The notes beneath the pieces were generated by a model that was given only the letters and a program-made list of their open reading frames with translations, had not been told where the DNA came from and ran no database searches. 64,000 nucleotides of DNA, from NCBI RefSeq assembly GCF_001189915.1, contig NZ_LFLS01000011.1:1-64000 (forward strand), in the 5' to 3' direction. Shown here in pieces: positions 37,856-51,164 of the stretch; positions within the stretch are counted from its first letter, which is position 1; every line of letters begins with the position of its first letter. Source of the DNA: Herbaspirillum autotrophicum (GTDB taxonomy: Bacteria; Pseudomonadota; Gammaproteobacteria; Burkholderiales; Burkholderiaceae_D). Position numbers and translations under genes: made by a program.

Positions 37856-39646
37856 TCACTTTTCCAGCCAGGCAGTCCGTTTCCGCGTCGCTGCCACCGG
37901 CTTGGATTGCACGGTCAATGCGACCTGCGGTGCATCATCACGGCTGAGTTTGAATGTGAACGTCAGCAATTCATCGCGTCGGAACACATGCAAGGTCACT
38001 GCATCATTGACGTTGTAGCGATTCAGCAATTCATCCGGCCCGGCTGCCGGCACCCGCAATCCATCCAGCGCCACCAGCCGGTCACCCGCCGACAAACCGG
38101 CACGATGCGCCGCCCCGCCCTCGTACACACTGGCAATCTTTGAGTCACCATTGTCACGCGACAAACGCACGCCAAGGCTCGGCTTGGTATTTTTGGCAGT
38201 GTCCGCATACGTCACCGCAAACGGTGCCAGCAATTGTTCCAGCGGCAGGTCATCCGTGCCGCGAATATAGCGGTCAAAGAAGCGCTTCAGCTTCAACCCG
38301 GTGACTTCATTGAACAGTGTCTCAACTTCATCCTCGGCGATACCCTTGCCACCATCACGCGCATAAAAGCGACGGCCACAGGTCTGCCACAAGGCACGCA
38401 TGACATCGTCCAGCGACTTCTTGCCATTGGTTTCGCTGCGTATCGTCAAATCCAGCGCCAGCGCGACCAGCGAACCCTTGGTGTAATAGCTGACGATGGC
38501 ATTCGGCGCATTTTCATCCTGGCGATAATATTTGACCCAGGCATCGAAACTCGATTCCGCCACGCTCTGCTTGCGGCGGCCGGTTCCGCGCAGTACCCCG
38601 TTGACTGTTTTTGCTACCAGCTTGAGATAAGCATCAGTATCGATCACACCGCTGCGCACCAGAAACAGATCGTCGTAATAGCTGGTAAAGCCTTCGAACA
38701 ACCACAACAGCGAGGTGTAGTTCTCATTTTGCAGATCATATGGCGCAAACGCTGCCGGTTTGATGCGCTTGACGTTCCAGGTATGGAAGTACTCGTGGCT
38801 GCACAAACCCAGATAAGTCCGGTAGCCATCACTCAGCGCGGCCTTGCCTTTGACCGGCAAATCGCTGCGCGCGCAAATCAGGGCGGTCGATGCCCGATGT
38901 TCGAGTCCGCCATAGCCGTCGCCGACTGCCAGCGTCATGAATACATAACGCGACATCGGGGCACGCCGGCTTTTCGGTTCAAAAAAAGCGATCTGCGCTT
39001 CACATATTTTTTTCAGATCTGCACTCAGGCGATCCATATCGAGATTCGGCACCTGACCGGTAATCACGATGTCGTGTGCAACACCATGCGCAGAAAACGT
39101 TGCCAGCGCAAAATTGCCCTGTTCTACCGGATGATCAATCAGCTCGTCGTAATCGGCTGCGATGTAAGTGCCGAAGCCATAGCGCTTCGCCTTCAGCTCC
39201 GGCAATGCGGTAGCCACACGCCAGCGTTTGAATGCGTCACCGGCCGGGCGCACCATATCGACGATATGCGGCACATGCTCTTGCCCTTCCACCCGCAGAA
39301 ATACGCTGGTGCCATTGAAAAATGCATGGGTCTGATCAAGATGTGCCGTGCGAACCGATAAATCCCAGGCATACACCTGATAGCTCAGGGTCAGCGGACC
39401 GCTGCACGGGGCAGCTTGCCAGCTATGCTTGTCGCGTTTTTTGAGCGTGATTTTTTTGCCATTCGACCCGGCACGGATTTGAACGATATTGCGCGCAAAC
39501 TCGCGAATCATGTAACTGCCCGGAATCCAGGCCGGCAGACTGAACACCTGTCCGTCTGCAGCAGGATTGGCAACGGTGAGCGACACCTCGAACAAATGGG
39601 CGCCGGCATCAGTGGAAGTAATACGGTATTGGATCGCGTTAGACAT
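37856..39646 (-). CDS. M61-family metallopeptidase with PDZ domain
   Basis: A 596-residue zinc peptidase of the glycyl-aminopeptidase family. An N-terminal beta domain (1-~170) precedes the catalytic domain with CSHEYFHTWNVKRIKP: HExxH is HEYFH near residue 280, and the third ligand is likely in LLWLFEGFTSYYDD. A C-terminal PDZ domain follows (about 490-575). It has no signal peptide, so it is probably cytosolic. The third-codon ATG (39646) is chosen because CAGG then has better spacing than for 39652. Confidence 0.9.
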   Translation of the reverse strand: MSNAIQYRITSTDAGAHLFEVSLTVANPAADGQVFSLPAWIPGSYMIREFARNIVQIRAGSNGKKITLKKRDKHSWQAAPCSGPLTLSYQVYAWDLSVRTAHLDQTHAFFNGTSVFLRVEGQEHVPHIVDMVRPAGDAFKRWRVATALPELKAKRYGFGTYIAADYDELIDHPVEQGNFALATFSAHGVAHDIVITGQVPNLDMDRLSADLKKICEAQIAFFEPKSRRAPMSRYVFMTLAVGDGYGGLEHRASTALICARSDLPVKGKAALSDGYRTYLGLCSHEYFHTWNVKRIKPAAFAPYDLQNENYTSLLWLFEGFTSYYDDLFLVRSGVIDTDAYLKLVAKTVNGVLRGTGRRKQSVAESSFDAWVKYYRQDENAPNAIVSYYTKGSLVALALDLTIRSETNGKKSLDDVMRALWQTCGRRFYARDGGKGIAEDEVETLFNEVTGLKLKRFFDRYIRGTDDLPLEQLLAPFAVTYADTAKNTKPSLGVRLSRDNGDSKIASVYEGGAAHRAGLSAGDRLVALDGLRVPAAGPDELLNRYNVNDAVTLHVFRRDELLTFTFKLSRDDAPQVALTVQSKPVAATRKRTAWLEK

Positions 39647-39702
39647 GGTCATCCTGAATCAAGCACATGCCTGCCATTCTACTTGAGCCCGGCAAAATGC
39701 AA

Positions 39703-39740
39703 ACCGGGCCAGACGGAAATACGATTCCGACTGGCCCGGT
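39703..39740 (-). terminator. terminator after gltD
   Basis: A 10-bp stem ACCGGGCCAG/CTGGCCCGGT (39703-39712 with 39731-39740), extended by CGGAA/TTCCG across an A/A mismatch. A T-containing tail follows on the minus strand. It separates gltD from the downstream M61 gene. Confidence 0.7.
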
Positions 39741-39775
39741 CTGTTTTTATCGCCGGCAACGACTGCCGGTAATGC

Positions 39776-41239
39776 TTAGCGTGGCAACAGCGAAGAACCC
39801 ATCAGGAATTCATCGACTGCACGTGCGCACTGACGGCCTTCACGGATCGCCCACACGACCAGCGACTGACCGCGACGCATATCGCCTGCGGCAAATACCT
39901 TGTCGACCGAAGTTTTGTAGCAGCCGTCGCCATCGGTAGTTGCCTTGGCATTGCCGCGCGCATCCTTGTCAACACCGAACGCGTCCAGCACTTGCTGCAC
40001 CGGCGACACAAAACCCATCGCCAGCAAGACCAGATCGGCCTTCATTTCGAATTCCGAGTTCGGCACTTCCTGCATCTTGCCGTCTTTCCATTCGACGCGT
40101 GCGGCAACCAGTTTCTCGACCTTGCCATTTTTGCCTTCCAGGCGTTTGGTGGCAACTGCCCAGTCACGTTCGCAACCTTCTTCATGCGACGACGAAGTAC
40201 GCAGCTTGGTCGGCCAGTAAGGCCAGACCAGCGGCTTGTTCTCGGTTTCCGGCGGTTGCGGCATCAATTCGAATTGCGCCACCGAAGCTGCGCCATGACG
40301 GTTCGAGGTACCAACGCAATCGGAACCGGTATCACCACCACCGATCACCACCACATGCTTGTCGGTTGCCAGCAATTGGCCCTTGATCTTGTCGCCGGCG
40401 TTGACCTTGTTTTGCAGCGGCAGGAAATCCATCGCGAAATGGACGCCCTTCAGTTCGCGACCTGGCACCGGCAAGTCGCGCGGTTGCTCGGCACCGCCGG
40501 CAATCACGACGGCATCGAAGTCTTGCTTGAGCTGTTCCGGCGAAATGGTTTCTTTCGACCAGTTGGTGACATTGGCGGGAAAATCCTTGCCGACCAGCAC
40601 GCTGGTACGGAATACCACGCCTTCGGCTTCCATCTGTTGCACGCGCAGATCGATGTGTGTCTTTTCCATCTTGAAGTCAGGAATGCCATAACGCAGCAAA
40701 CCGCCGACGCGATCATTCTTTTCAAATACCGTCACATCATGGCCGGCACGCGCCAGTTGCTGTGCTGCCGCCATGCCGGCAGGACCGGAGCCGACCACGG
40801 CCACTTTCTTGCCGGTCTTGACTTGTGCCGGTTGCGGCACGACCCAACCGTTTTCCCAACCCTTGTCGATGATGAAATGCTCAATCGACTTGATGCCGAC
40901 GGCATCGCTGTTGATGCCCAATGTGCATGCGGATTCGCATGGCGCCGGGCAGATGCGGCCGGTGAACTCGGGGAAATTGTTGGTCGAGTGCAAGGTGTCG
41001 AGCGCTTGCTGGTAGTCGCCCTGATACACCAGATCATTCCAGTCAGGAATGATGTTGTTGACCGGGCAGCCGTTGTTGCAGAACGGGATGCCGCAATCCA
41101 TGCAGCGCGCGCCCTGAATCTTGGCTTCTTTGTCGCCCAGATGCAAAACGAATTCTTTGTAATGTTTGGTGCGCGACTGCGGCGCTTCACTCGCCTCTTT
41201 CAGACGCTCAAATTCCATGAAACCGGTTACTTTACCCAT
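39776..41239 (-). CDS. gltD: glutamate synthase small subunit (NADPH)
   Basis: A 487-residue FAD/Fe-S subunit that passes electrons from NADPH to GltB. The N-terminal 4Fe-4S motifs [15 protein letters not shown] and CPAPCESAC are followed by the FAD loop [15 protein letters not shown] and NADPH loop [13 protein letters not shown]. It sits 99 bases after gltB with an intervening 10-bp hairpin, forming the ammonia-assimilation operon. Confidence 0.97.
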   Translation of the reverse strand: MGKVTGFMEFERLKEASEAPQSRTKHYKEFVLHLGDKEAKIQGARCMDCGIPFCNNGCPVNNIIPDWNDLVYQGDYQQALDTLHSTNNFPEFTGRICPAPCESACTLGINSDAVGIKSIEHFIIDKGWENGWVVPQPAQVKTGKKVAVVGSGPAGMAAAQQLARAGHDVTVFEKNDRVGGLLRYGIPDFKMEKTHIDLRVQQMEAEGVVFRTSVLVGKDFPANVTNWSKETISPEQLKQDFDAVVIAGGAEQPRDLPVPGRELKGVHFAMDFLPLQNKVNAGDKIKGQLLATDKHVVVIGGGDTGSDCVGTSNRHGAASVAQFELMPQPPETENKPLVWPYWPTKLRTSSSHEEGCERDWAVATKRLEGKNGKVEKLVAARVEWKDGKMQEVPNSEFEMKADLVLLAMGFVSPVQQVLDAFGVDKDARGNAKATTDGDGCYKTSVDKVFAAGDMRRGQSLVVWAIREGRQCARAVDEFLMGSSLLPR

Positions 41240-41270
41240 TTTCCACTCACATTCTTCGCTAAGGATAATC

Positions 41271-41300
41271 GGCTGATGTCATTCACATGAGACATCAGCC
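41271..41300. repeat. perfect inverted repeat between gltB and gltD
   Basis: GGCTGATGTC (41271-41280) and its exact complement (41291-41300) with a 10-base loop. No T-run follows on the minus strand, so it is more likely an mRNA-stability or attenuation hairpin in the gltB-gltD message than a full terminator. Confidence 0.6.
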
Positions 41301-41338
41301 ATGCGTATCAGATAAATCGCTTGAGGCTGGCCGCCGGC

Positions 41339-46015
<4,677 letters not shown>

Positions 46016-46090
46016 AACGGTGCTCCACCACTTTGAAAGTAAGGATTCAAGAATAGTGCACTGCACCCAAATCTTCAACAAGAATAAAGA

Positions 46091-46100
46091 GGGTCAGAGT
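46091..46100 (+). repeat. left inverted repeat flanking the RAYT gene
   Basis: GGGTCAGAGT, inside a longer similar stretch 46082-46105. It matches the inverted copy at 46967-46976 in 9 of 10 bases. Probably the mobile-unit boundary. Confidence 0.5.
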
Positions 46101-46188
46101 AAAATTAAAAACCTTAGTTTTTTTGCCGATTTAAAATTAGGGACATAGTGATTGCCAATACAGTGCAAGCGCTTGTATTCATTCAGTA

Positions 46189-46926
46189 TTATTGCTCTTT
46201 TGGCGGGATATTTGCCCCATCATTGGGCACACTATTGTCTTGAATCTTGGCCGGCCGCCCTCTTTTTGCCGGACTGACGCGACGGCTGGCCTGTTTTTCC
46301 AGACTCAGCTTGAAATCATCCGCACCCAATGCCCAGCCTTTCAAGGTTGCCTGACTGACCAGCGCCACTTCTTCCGTACTGAGCGGCTGTTCTGCCTGCT
46401 GTTTGTAAGCAATTTCCCGGTCAAACGGCGTATTGCCGAGCGCCCAGTACACCGAATGATCAGTAATCAGCGGATCCGGCTTGGCGCCAATGTGATGCAT
46501 ATAACTGGACCAAGGGTATTCTGCCGCAACCATCGCCAATCCACTGCGTACCGGATTAAGCTCGATATAACGACTGCACACCAGCAGATAGCGCTCGGCA
46601 TCCACCACCGTCGCTTTGTAGCGTCCCTGCCACAACGTGCCGTTACGCGCATATTTATGATTGAAGTACGGTACATAGCAACGTCCGACCCACTGCATCA
46701 TTCGTGCCAGACCTTGCATGTCAGAGGGGGTTGCCAGCAAATGGATATGATCATCCATCAGCACATAGGCGTGAATAGCCAGCTTGAAGCGCTTGGCGCC
46801 TTCACGCAGCCACTCCAGAAAAGCCGTGTAATCGGCTGAATCGCGGAAGATTGTTTGTTTGTCATGCCCCCGCTGGATGATGTGATGCACTTGATTGGGG
46901 ACAACCAGACGGGGCAAACGGGCCAT
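46189..46926 (-). CDS. REP-associated tyrosine transposase (IS200-like, RAYT)
   Basis: A 245-residue single-stranded-DNA transposase of the Y1 (HuH) family. The metal-binding HuH motif is DDHIHLLATP near residue 59; the family signatures IIQRGHDKQTIF, GRCYVPYFNHKY, GTLWQGRYKATVV and RYIELNPVRSGL are in order. The C-terminal extension is basic (PAKRGRPAK). It is intact, so it may be active. RAYTs mobilise REP-like palindromes in trans rather than acting as full insertion sequences. It lies between gltB and terC, flanked by similar inverted repeats. Confidence 0.88.
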   Translation of the reverse strand: MARLPRLVVPNQVHHIIQRGHDKQTIFRDSADYTAFLEWLREGAKRFKLAIHAYVLMDDHIHLLATPSDMQGLARMMQWVGRCYVPYFNHKYARNGTLWQGRYKATVVDAERYLLVCSRYIELNPVRSGLAMVAAEYPWSSYMHHIGAKPDPLITDHSVYWALGNTPFDREIAYKQQAEQPLSTEEVALVSQATLKGWALGADDFKLSLEKQASRRVSPAKRGRPAKIQDNSVPNDGANIPPKEQ

Positions 46927-46966
46927 GGCAACACTCGGATCGGAGAAGATGAACTATTGTAAATCA

Positions 46967-46976
46967 ACTCCGACCC
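46967..46976 (-). repeat. right inverted repeat flanking the RAYT gene
   Basis: Reads GGGTCGGAGT on the minus strand, the inverted counterpart of the left repeat. It lies about 40 bases upstream of the RAYT start codon. Confidence 0.5.
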
Positions 46977-46992
46977 TATTTATCGCAACTGC

Positions 46993-47958
46993 TTAAGATG
47001 CAGCCTTGTTCCTGGTCAGCACCAGACTGAGGATGACGGATATCAACAAGATGCCCCCTACCACCAGCAACGATGCCAATACCGGAATGTGGAACCAGTA
47101 AGCCAGCAACATCTTTCCGCCCACGAATACCAGCACCAGTGCCAGGCCATACTTCAGCAAGTGGAAACGATCTGCCACGTCAGCCAGCAAGAAGTACAGT
47201 GCACGCAAACCCATGATCGCGAACATATTGGATGTGAACACGATAAACGGATCGGTCGTGATCGCGAAAATCGCCGGGATGCTATCCACCGCGAACACCA
47301 GATCGGTCAACTCGATCAAAATCAGTACCAGGAACAGGGGCGTCATGAAACGAACGCCATTGATCACGGTAAAGAACTTGGGACCATCGTATTCCTGACT
47401 GACCCGCAAATGCCGTCGCATGAACTTGAGCAGCGGGTTTTGTCCGAGATCAGTCTCCTTATCGGCAAAAATCAACATCTTGACGCCGGTCAGGATCAGG
47501 AAAGCACCAAACAGATACATGACCCAACTGAACTGCGCGATCAGCCATGCCCCGAGCAAGATCATCACTGCCCGCATCACAATCGCCCCGAGCACGCCGT
47601 ACAGCAAAACGCGTCGCTGCATTGCAGGCGGAACAGCGAAGTAACCAAAAATCACCAGAAAGACGAAGATGTTATCGACCGACAATGACTTCTCGATCAG
47701 ATAGCCGGACAAGAATTCCAGACTCTTTTGATTCGCGAACTCGCGTCCGATGTTCTGATCCAGATACCACCACAACAACACACTGAAGGCCAGCGCCAGT
47801 CCGACCCAGGCCACCGACCAGCCCAGCGCCTCCCTGACCGTTACCTTATGTTCATTGCGTCCGCCCAGCACCAGCATGTCGAATGCCAGCATGCCGAGCA
47901 CAAACACGATGAAACCGATCCACATGGGAGCGGTTGCAAAACTTTCGACACCGTTCAC
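46993..47958 (-). CDS. TerC-family integral membrane protein
   Basis: A 321-residue protein with about nine hydrophobic helices. The signatures FLSGYLIEKSLSVDNIFVF and ELTDLVFAVDSIPAIFAIT contain the acidic membrane residues of the TerC/Alx family. Alx relatives export Mn2+; others are linked to tellurite resistance or to loading metal onto secreted proteins. The start is GTG at 47958 (MNGVESF...), with GGGGGT upstream. It follows the zinc-ribbon gene by 24 bases, so the two form an operon. No riboswitch is seen before this operon. Confidence 0.9.
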   Translation of the reverse strand: MNGVESFATAPMWIGFIVFVLGMLAFDMLVLGGRNEHKVTVREALGWSVAWVGLALAFSVLLWWYLDQNIGREFANQKSLEFLSGYLIEKSLSVDNIFVFLVIFGYFAVPPAMQRRVLLYGVLGAIVMRAVMILLGAWLIAQFSWVMYLFGAFLILTGVKMLIFADKETDLGQNPLLKFMRRHLRVSQEYDGPKFFTVINGVRFMTPLFLVLILIELTDLVFAVDSIPAIFAITTDPFIVFTSNMFAIMGLRALYFLLADVADRFHLLKYGLALVLVFVGGKMLLAYWFHIPVLASLLVVGGILLISVILSLVLTRNKAAS

Positions 47959-47982
47959 GATTTACCCCCAATTTCTGTCTTA

Positions 47983-48285
47983 TCAATCGAAATCAAACAT
48001 TTCTCCCAGAAAGCTCTTCTTCTTGCGCGCCGGATAGGCTTGATGTTCATGACGGCTGCGCTCATCGCGCCGGTCTGAATCATCATAACGCCCCTGATTG
48101 CCGAAACGCACTGCCGGGTTATGGACCGGGCTGGCGGGTGCGGCAACCGCATTGCCGCGTTCAATCAGTTTGTCGAGTTCCCCTCGGTCAAGCCACACGC
48201 CGCGACATTGCGGACAATAATCGATTTCCACGCCTTGACGTTCCGACATGGCCAGCTCAGTGGTTGTGCATGCAGGACATTTCAT
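47983..48285 (-). CDS. zf-TFIIB zinc-ribbon protein
   Basis: A 100-residue protein with an N-terminal zinc ribbon: CPAC at residues 3-6 and CPQCRGVWLDRGELD at 24-38, the zf-TFIIB family signature. A polar, charged middle and a KKKSFLGEMFDFD tail end it. The function is unknown. The ATG at 48285 has an ideal GGAGG 5 bases upstream; the ATG at 48297 does not. It is the first gene of the terC operon. Confidence 0.85.
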   Translation of the reverse strand: MKCPACTTTELAMSERQGVEIDYCPQCRGVWLDRGELDKLIERGNAVAAPASPVHNPAVRFGNQGRYDDSDRRDERSRHEHQAYPARKKKSFLGEMFDFD

Positions 48286-48420
48286 CACTACCTCCATTTA
48301 TTGAAAACAGGCAACCGGGCTCCTGATTCGCCCGCATGACCGCACTGTAGTCTCAAATAAGGCATTTGAAAATTCGAATATAATCCAATTTCAATTCGGT
48401 TTTTACGAACAATTACCAGA

Positions 48421-49335
48421 ATGCCGGCCATGCTCAATTACAAACATCTCCACTATTTCTGGGTTGTCGCAAAAACCGGCGGCATCAATCACGCCAGCGA
48501 GCGGCTGCACCTGACTCCGCAAACAATCAGCGGCCAGATCAGTCTGTTCGAAGAGGGGCTCGGCTACAAATTATTCAATCGTATCGGCCGCCGGCTTGAA
48601 CTCAACGACGCCGGTCGCACCGTGTTCAGTTATGCCGATCAAATGTTTACGTTGGGAGAAGAACTGGAAGAAGTGTTGCGGTTTCGTCCTGGCGGGCGGC
48701 CGCTGCAATTCCGTGTCGGTGTGGCTGACGCGGTTCCCAAGACCATTGCTTACCTGCTACTGGAAACAGCATTGAAACTGCCGGAGCAGTTCCGCATCGT
48801 TTGTCGCGAAGGAAAATTGGATCGCCTGCTGGGTGATCTGGCAATTCATCGCCTGGATATCGTGATCGCCGACAGTCCGATGCCCACCAACATCGATGTG
48901 CGCGGATACAGCCATTTGCTGGGTGAATGCGACACCAGCTTCTTTGCCACACCGGCGTTGGCCAAACAATACAAAAAGGGATTTCCGCGCAGCCTCGATG
49001 GCGCTCCCTTCCTGATGCCGGGTGAAGACGCCGCCGTCAGGCCGCGCTTGCTGCGATGGTTTGACAAGGAAAAGATTCGCCCCAACATCACTGGCGAATT
49101 TGACGATGGCGCATTGCTCAATGCCTTCGGCGAAGCCGGCACCGGCATCTTCGCAGCACCTTCGGCAGTTGCCGCGCAGTTGGCAAAACAACTCGGCGTG
49201 GTTCAACTGGGACAAACCGATGCCGTCATCGAGCAGTTCTTCGCCATTTCGGTGGAACGCCGCCTTACGCATCCGGCGGTGCTGGCAATTCAGTCGGCGG
49301 CGCGCGAAAACCTGATCATCCAACCCGGCAATTAG
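48421..49335 (+). CDS. nhaR: NhaR-like LysR-family regulator
   Basis: A 304-residue regulator. The N-terminal winged helix (NYKHLHYFWVVAKTGGINHA, then ERLHLTPQTISGQISLFEE) matches NhaR of E. coli closely, and the effector domain starts near 95. In enterics NhaR senses Na+ and activates nhaA, and it also activates the pgaABCD operon. Here no nhaA is adjacent; a pga operon lies about 10 kb away. The start ATG at 48421 has no obvious ribosome site; the ATG at 48430 is an alternative. An inverted repeat follows directly after the stop. Confidence 0.88.
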   Translation: MPAMLNYKHLHYFWVVAKTGGINHASERLHLTPQTISGQISLFEEGLGYKLFNRIGRRLELNDAGRTVFSYADQMFTLGEELEEVLRFRPGGRPLQFRVGVADAVPKTIAYLLLETALKLPEQFRIVCREGKLDRLLGDLAIHRLDIVIADSPMPTNIDVRGYSHLLGECDTSFFATPALAKQYKKGFPRSLDGAPFLMPGEDAAVRPRLLRWFDKEKIRPNITGEFDDGALLNAFGEAGTGIFAAPSAVAAQLAKQLGVVQLGQTDAVIEQFFAISVERRLTHPAVLAIQSAARENLIIQPGN

Positions 49336-49374
49336 TTGACGTGCAGACATGTTGTTGTACAGCGAGCACGTCAA
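49336..49374. repeat. inverted repeat directly after nhaR
   Basis: TTGACGTGC (49336-49344) and its exact complement GCACGTCAA (49366-49374) start on the base after the nhaR stop, with a 21-base loop. No T-run follows. It may act as a 3'-end hairpin or a protein-binding site. Confidence 0.5.
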
Positions 49375-49401
49375 GATACCAATGATAAACTCTGCACAAC
49401 A

Positions 49402-49439
49402 CAAAAGAAAAACCCCACGCACCTTGCGGTACGTGGGGT
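49402..49439 (-). terminator. orphan minus-strand intrinsic terminator
   Basis: On the minus strand the stem ACCCCACG/CGTGGGGT (49412-49419 with 49432-49439) is extended by an inner ACC/GGT pair across a mismatch. It has a 4-base loop and is followed by TTTTTCTTTT. No minus-strand protein gene lies between here and 51165, so it most likely ends a non-coding transcript. Confidence 0.8.
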
Positions 49440-49474
49440 AAATCCCATTCTCGGGGGAGAGAATGGAGGGGGAA
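49402..49474 (-). ncRNA. candidate small RNA with C-rich loop
   Basis: About 70 nt read on the minus strand: a leader with GTTCCCCCTCC, a hairpin CCATTCTC/GAGAATGG (49445-49466) whose loop is TCCCCC, a short linker, then the terminator. The two C-rich stretches are single-stranded in this model and complementary to G-rich Shine-Dalgarno sequences. A TATATT (49479-49484) could be the -10 box, but its -35 region is poor. The orphan terminator is the firmest evidence; the exact 5' end and the function are inference. Confidence 0.5.
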
Positions 49475-49924
49475 CTTCAATATATAAAAAAAACTGCATC
49501 TGCTACAGGCCATTTACAAATTGTTACCTGAATTGCCCGCAAACACTGATGCCTGAAGGATATCTTTTATTCAAGAAATTTTGCGCGTGGTAAATTTCAG
49601 CGCTGACAGAGAGCAGAACCGCCGCAACTGATCGTCGCCCAAGCGGCATCTTTCATCGATGCCATGGCAAAACATTTCCGCTTCATGCAGAACATAAAGT
49701 CTGCCGGCCGCATTAGTCAATCGCAAATTATGATGGATACATTTTTATTATTCATTTTTTAGAATTTGCCAAACACGCTACCATGACGCCTTACAAGCTC
49801 ACTTAATCAGTCTTCATGTCTGGCCTTCCGTCGCGTAGCACTATTTTCCTCCCGCCGCAGTGTTTCGTCAGCGGGGTATCAATCCATCTCCAGCCATTTG
49901 CCAAGGCAGCCGCGAAAGCTCGCC
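49475..49924. other. non-coding gap before the MFS gene
   Basis: Apart from the candidate sRNA promoter at its left end, I see no supportable gene. Small ORFs on both strands lack ribosome sites and protein-like composition. An A/T-rich stretch at 49725-49765 may hold the promoter of the MFS gene. Confidence 0.4.
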
Positions 49925-51133
49925 ATGGATAAACTGCATGCCGATACGATGGCCCGCAAAAATGCCTGGCGTATCGCGTTTGCCGGCCTCATGACGCTGG
50001 CAACGGCGATGGGCATCGGACGCTTTGCTTTCACCCCGTTGCTGCCGATGATGCTGCATGACGGCAGCATCACCCTCAATTACGGCGGCTGGCTGGCCAC
50101 TGCCAACTATCTGGGTTACTTCGCCGGCGCCATGCTGTGCGCCATATGGCGCGGATTGCCCCCGATCGCCACGATTCGCGCCGGACTGCTCAGCACCATT
50201 GTGTTGACGCTCGGCATGGGCTTACTGGATATGCCATCGCTATGGCTGTTGATGCGTTTTCTGTCAGGCGTCGCCAGCGCGCTGGTATTCGTCTATGGCT
50301 CAAGCTGGTGTTTGCAGCAACTGACGCACCTCGGCTACCCGGCCATGGGCGGAATCATTTTTTGTGGTCCGGGAATCGGCATCATGCTGACCGGACTGGC
50401 GACCGGCAGCATGGTCAGCCACCACTGGAATTCAGCCTCCGGCTGGCTGGCCTTCGGCGCGCTGGCGATTGTGCTGACCTTGCTGGTTTGGCGGATTTAT
50501 CACGACGACCACAGCACCCAACCCGCAGCGTCGACCCGCCAGCCGACGGCCGCCATCAGTGAAACTGCCGGTCTCAAAAAAGAAATCCGCTTGCAGGTTC
50601 TGGCCTATGGGCTAGCCGGTTTCGGCTACATCATAACGGCCACGTTCCTGCCCGTCATCGCGCGCCAGGCATTGCCCAATTCAGTCTGGCCGGATTTTTT
50701 CTGGCCGTTGTTCGGTTTGTGTGTGGCGCTCGGCGCCTTTGGTGCGACCCGCTTTCCGGTGCATTACGATCAGCGCAAACTGTTGGCAGCCAGCTATCTG
50801 ACACAAGCCTGTGGCGTCCTCATCAGCGCGGTTTTTCCGAACGAAGCAGGATTTGCAGTGAGCAGCATCTTGCTCGGTTTGCCATTTACCGCAATCACGC
50901 TGTTTGCCATGCGTGAAGCGCGTCGTTTGCGACCGGAACACACCAGCAGTCTGATGGGATTGATGACCGCCTCTTACGGCCTAGGACAAATCGCCGGCCC
51001 GCCACTGGCAACACAACTGGTGCATCAGACCGGATCATTCACGGCGTCGCTGAGCATTGCCGCTGCAGCTCTGCTGCTGGGCGCGGTGTTCTATTACAAG
51101 ATGACCAGAACGACGCCGACCGCAGCCTCCTGA
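49925..51133 (+). CDS. MFS transporter, YbfB/YjiJ family
   Basis: A 402-residue inner-membrane protein with about 12 helices. The first helix motif ATAMGIGRFAFTPLLPMML is the hallmark of the YbfB/YjiJ group; later SLMGLMTASYGLGQIAGPPLA marks the second half. Substrates of this group are not established. The ATG at 49925 is used; a TTG at 49898 is the only longer option. It is not flanked by an obvious partner gene and is convergent with amn. Confidence 0.88.
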   Translation: MDKLHADTMARKNAWRIAFAGLMTLATAMGIGRFAFTPLLPMMLHDGSITLNYGGWLATANYLGYFAGAMLCAIWRGLPPIATIRAGLLSTIVLTLGMGLLDMPSLWLLMRFLSGVASALVFVYGSSWCLQQLTHLGYPAMGGIIFCGPGIGIMLTGLATGSMVSHHWNSASGWLAFGALAIVLTLLVWRIYHDDHSTQPAASTRQPTAAISETAGLKKEIRLQVLAYGLAGFGYIITATFLPVIARQALPNSVWPDFFWPLFGLCVALGAFGATRFPVHYDQRKLLAASYLTQACGVLISAVFPNEAGFAVSSILLGLPFTAITLFAMREARRLRPEHTSSLMGLMTASYGLGQIAGPPLATQLVHQTGSFTASLSIAAAALLLGAVFYYKMTRTTPTAAS

Positions 51134-51164
51134 CTGCGGTCGGCAAGCCAATGCCGGCAAGCGA

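Noticed and set aside
46056-46066. GTGCACTGCAC palindrome upstream of gltB, considered as an NtrC site
   Set aside because: NtrC sites have GCAC and GTGC separated by about 7 bases; here the spacing is much shorter, and no sigma-54 promoter was seen.
49336-49593. 85-codon plus-strand ORF and 65-codon minus-strand ORF after nhaR
   Set aside because: Both run through strong hairpins and lack ribosome sites; the RNA explanation fits better.
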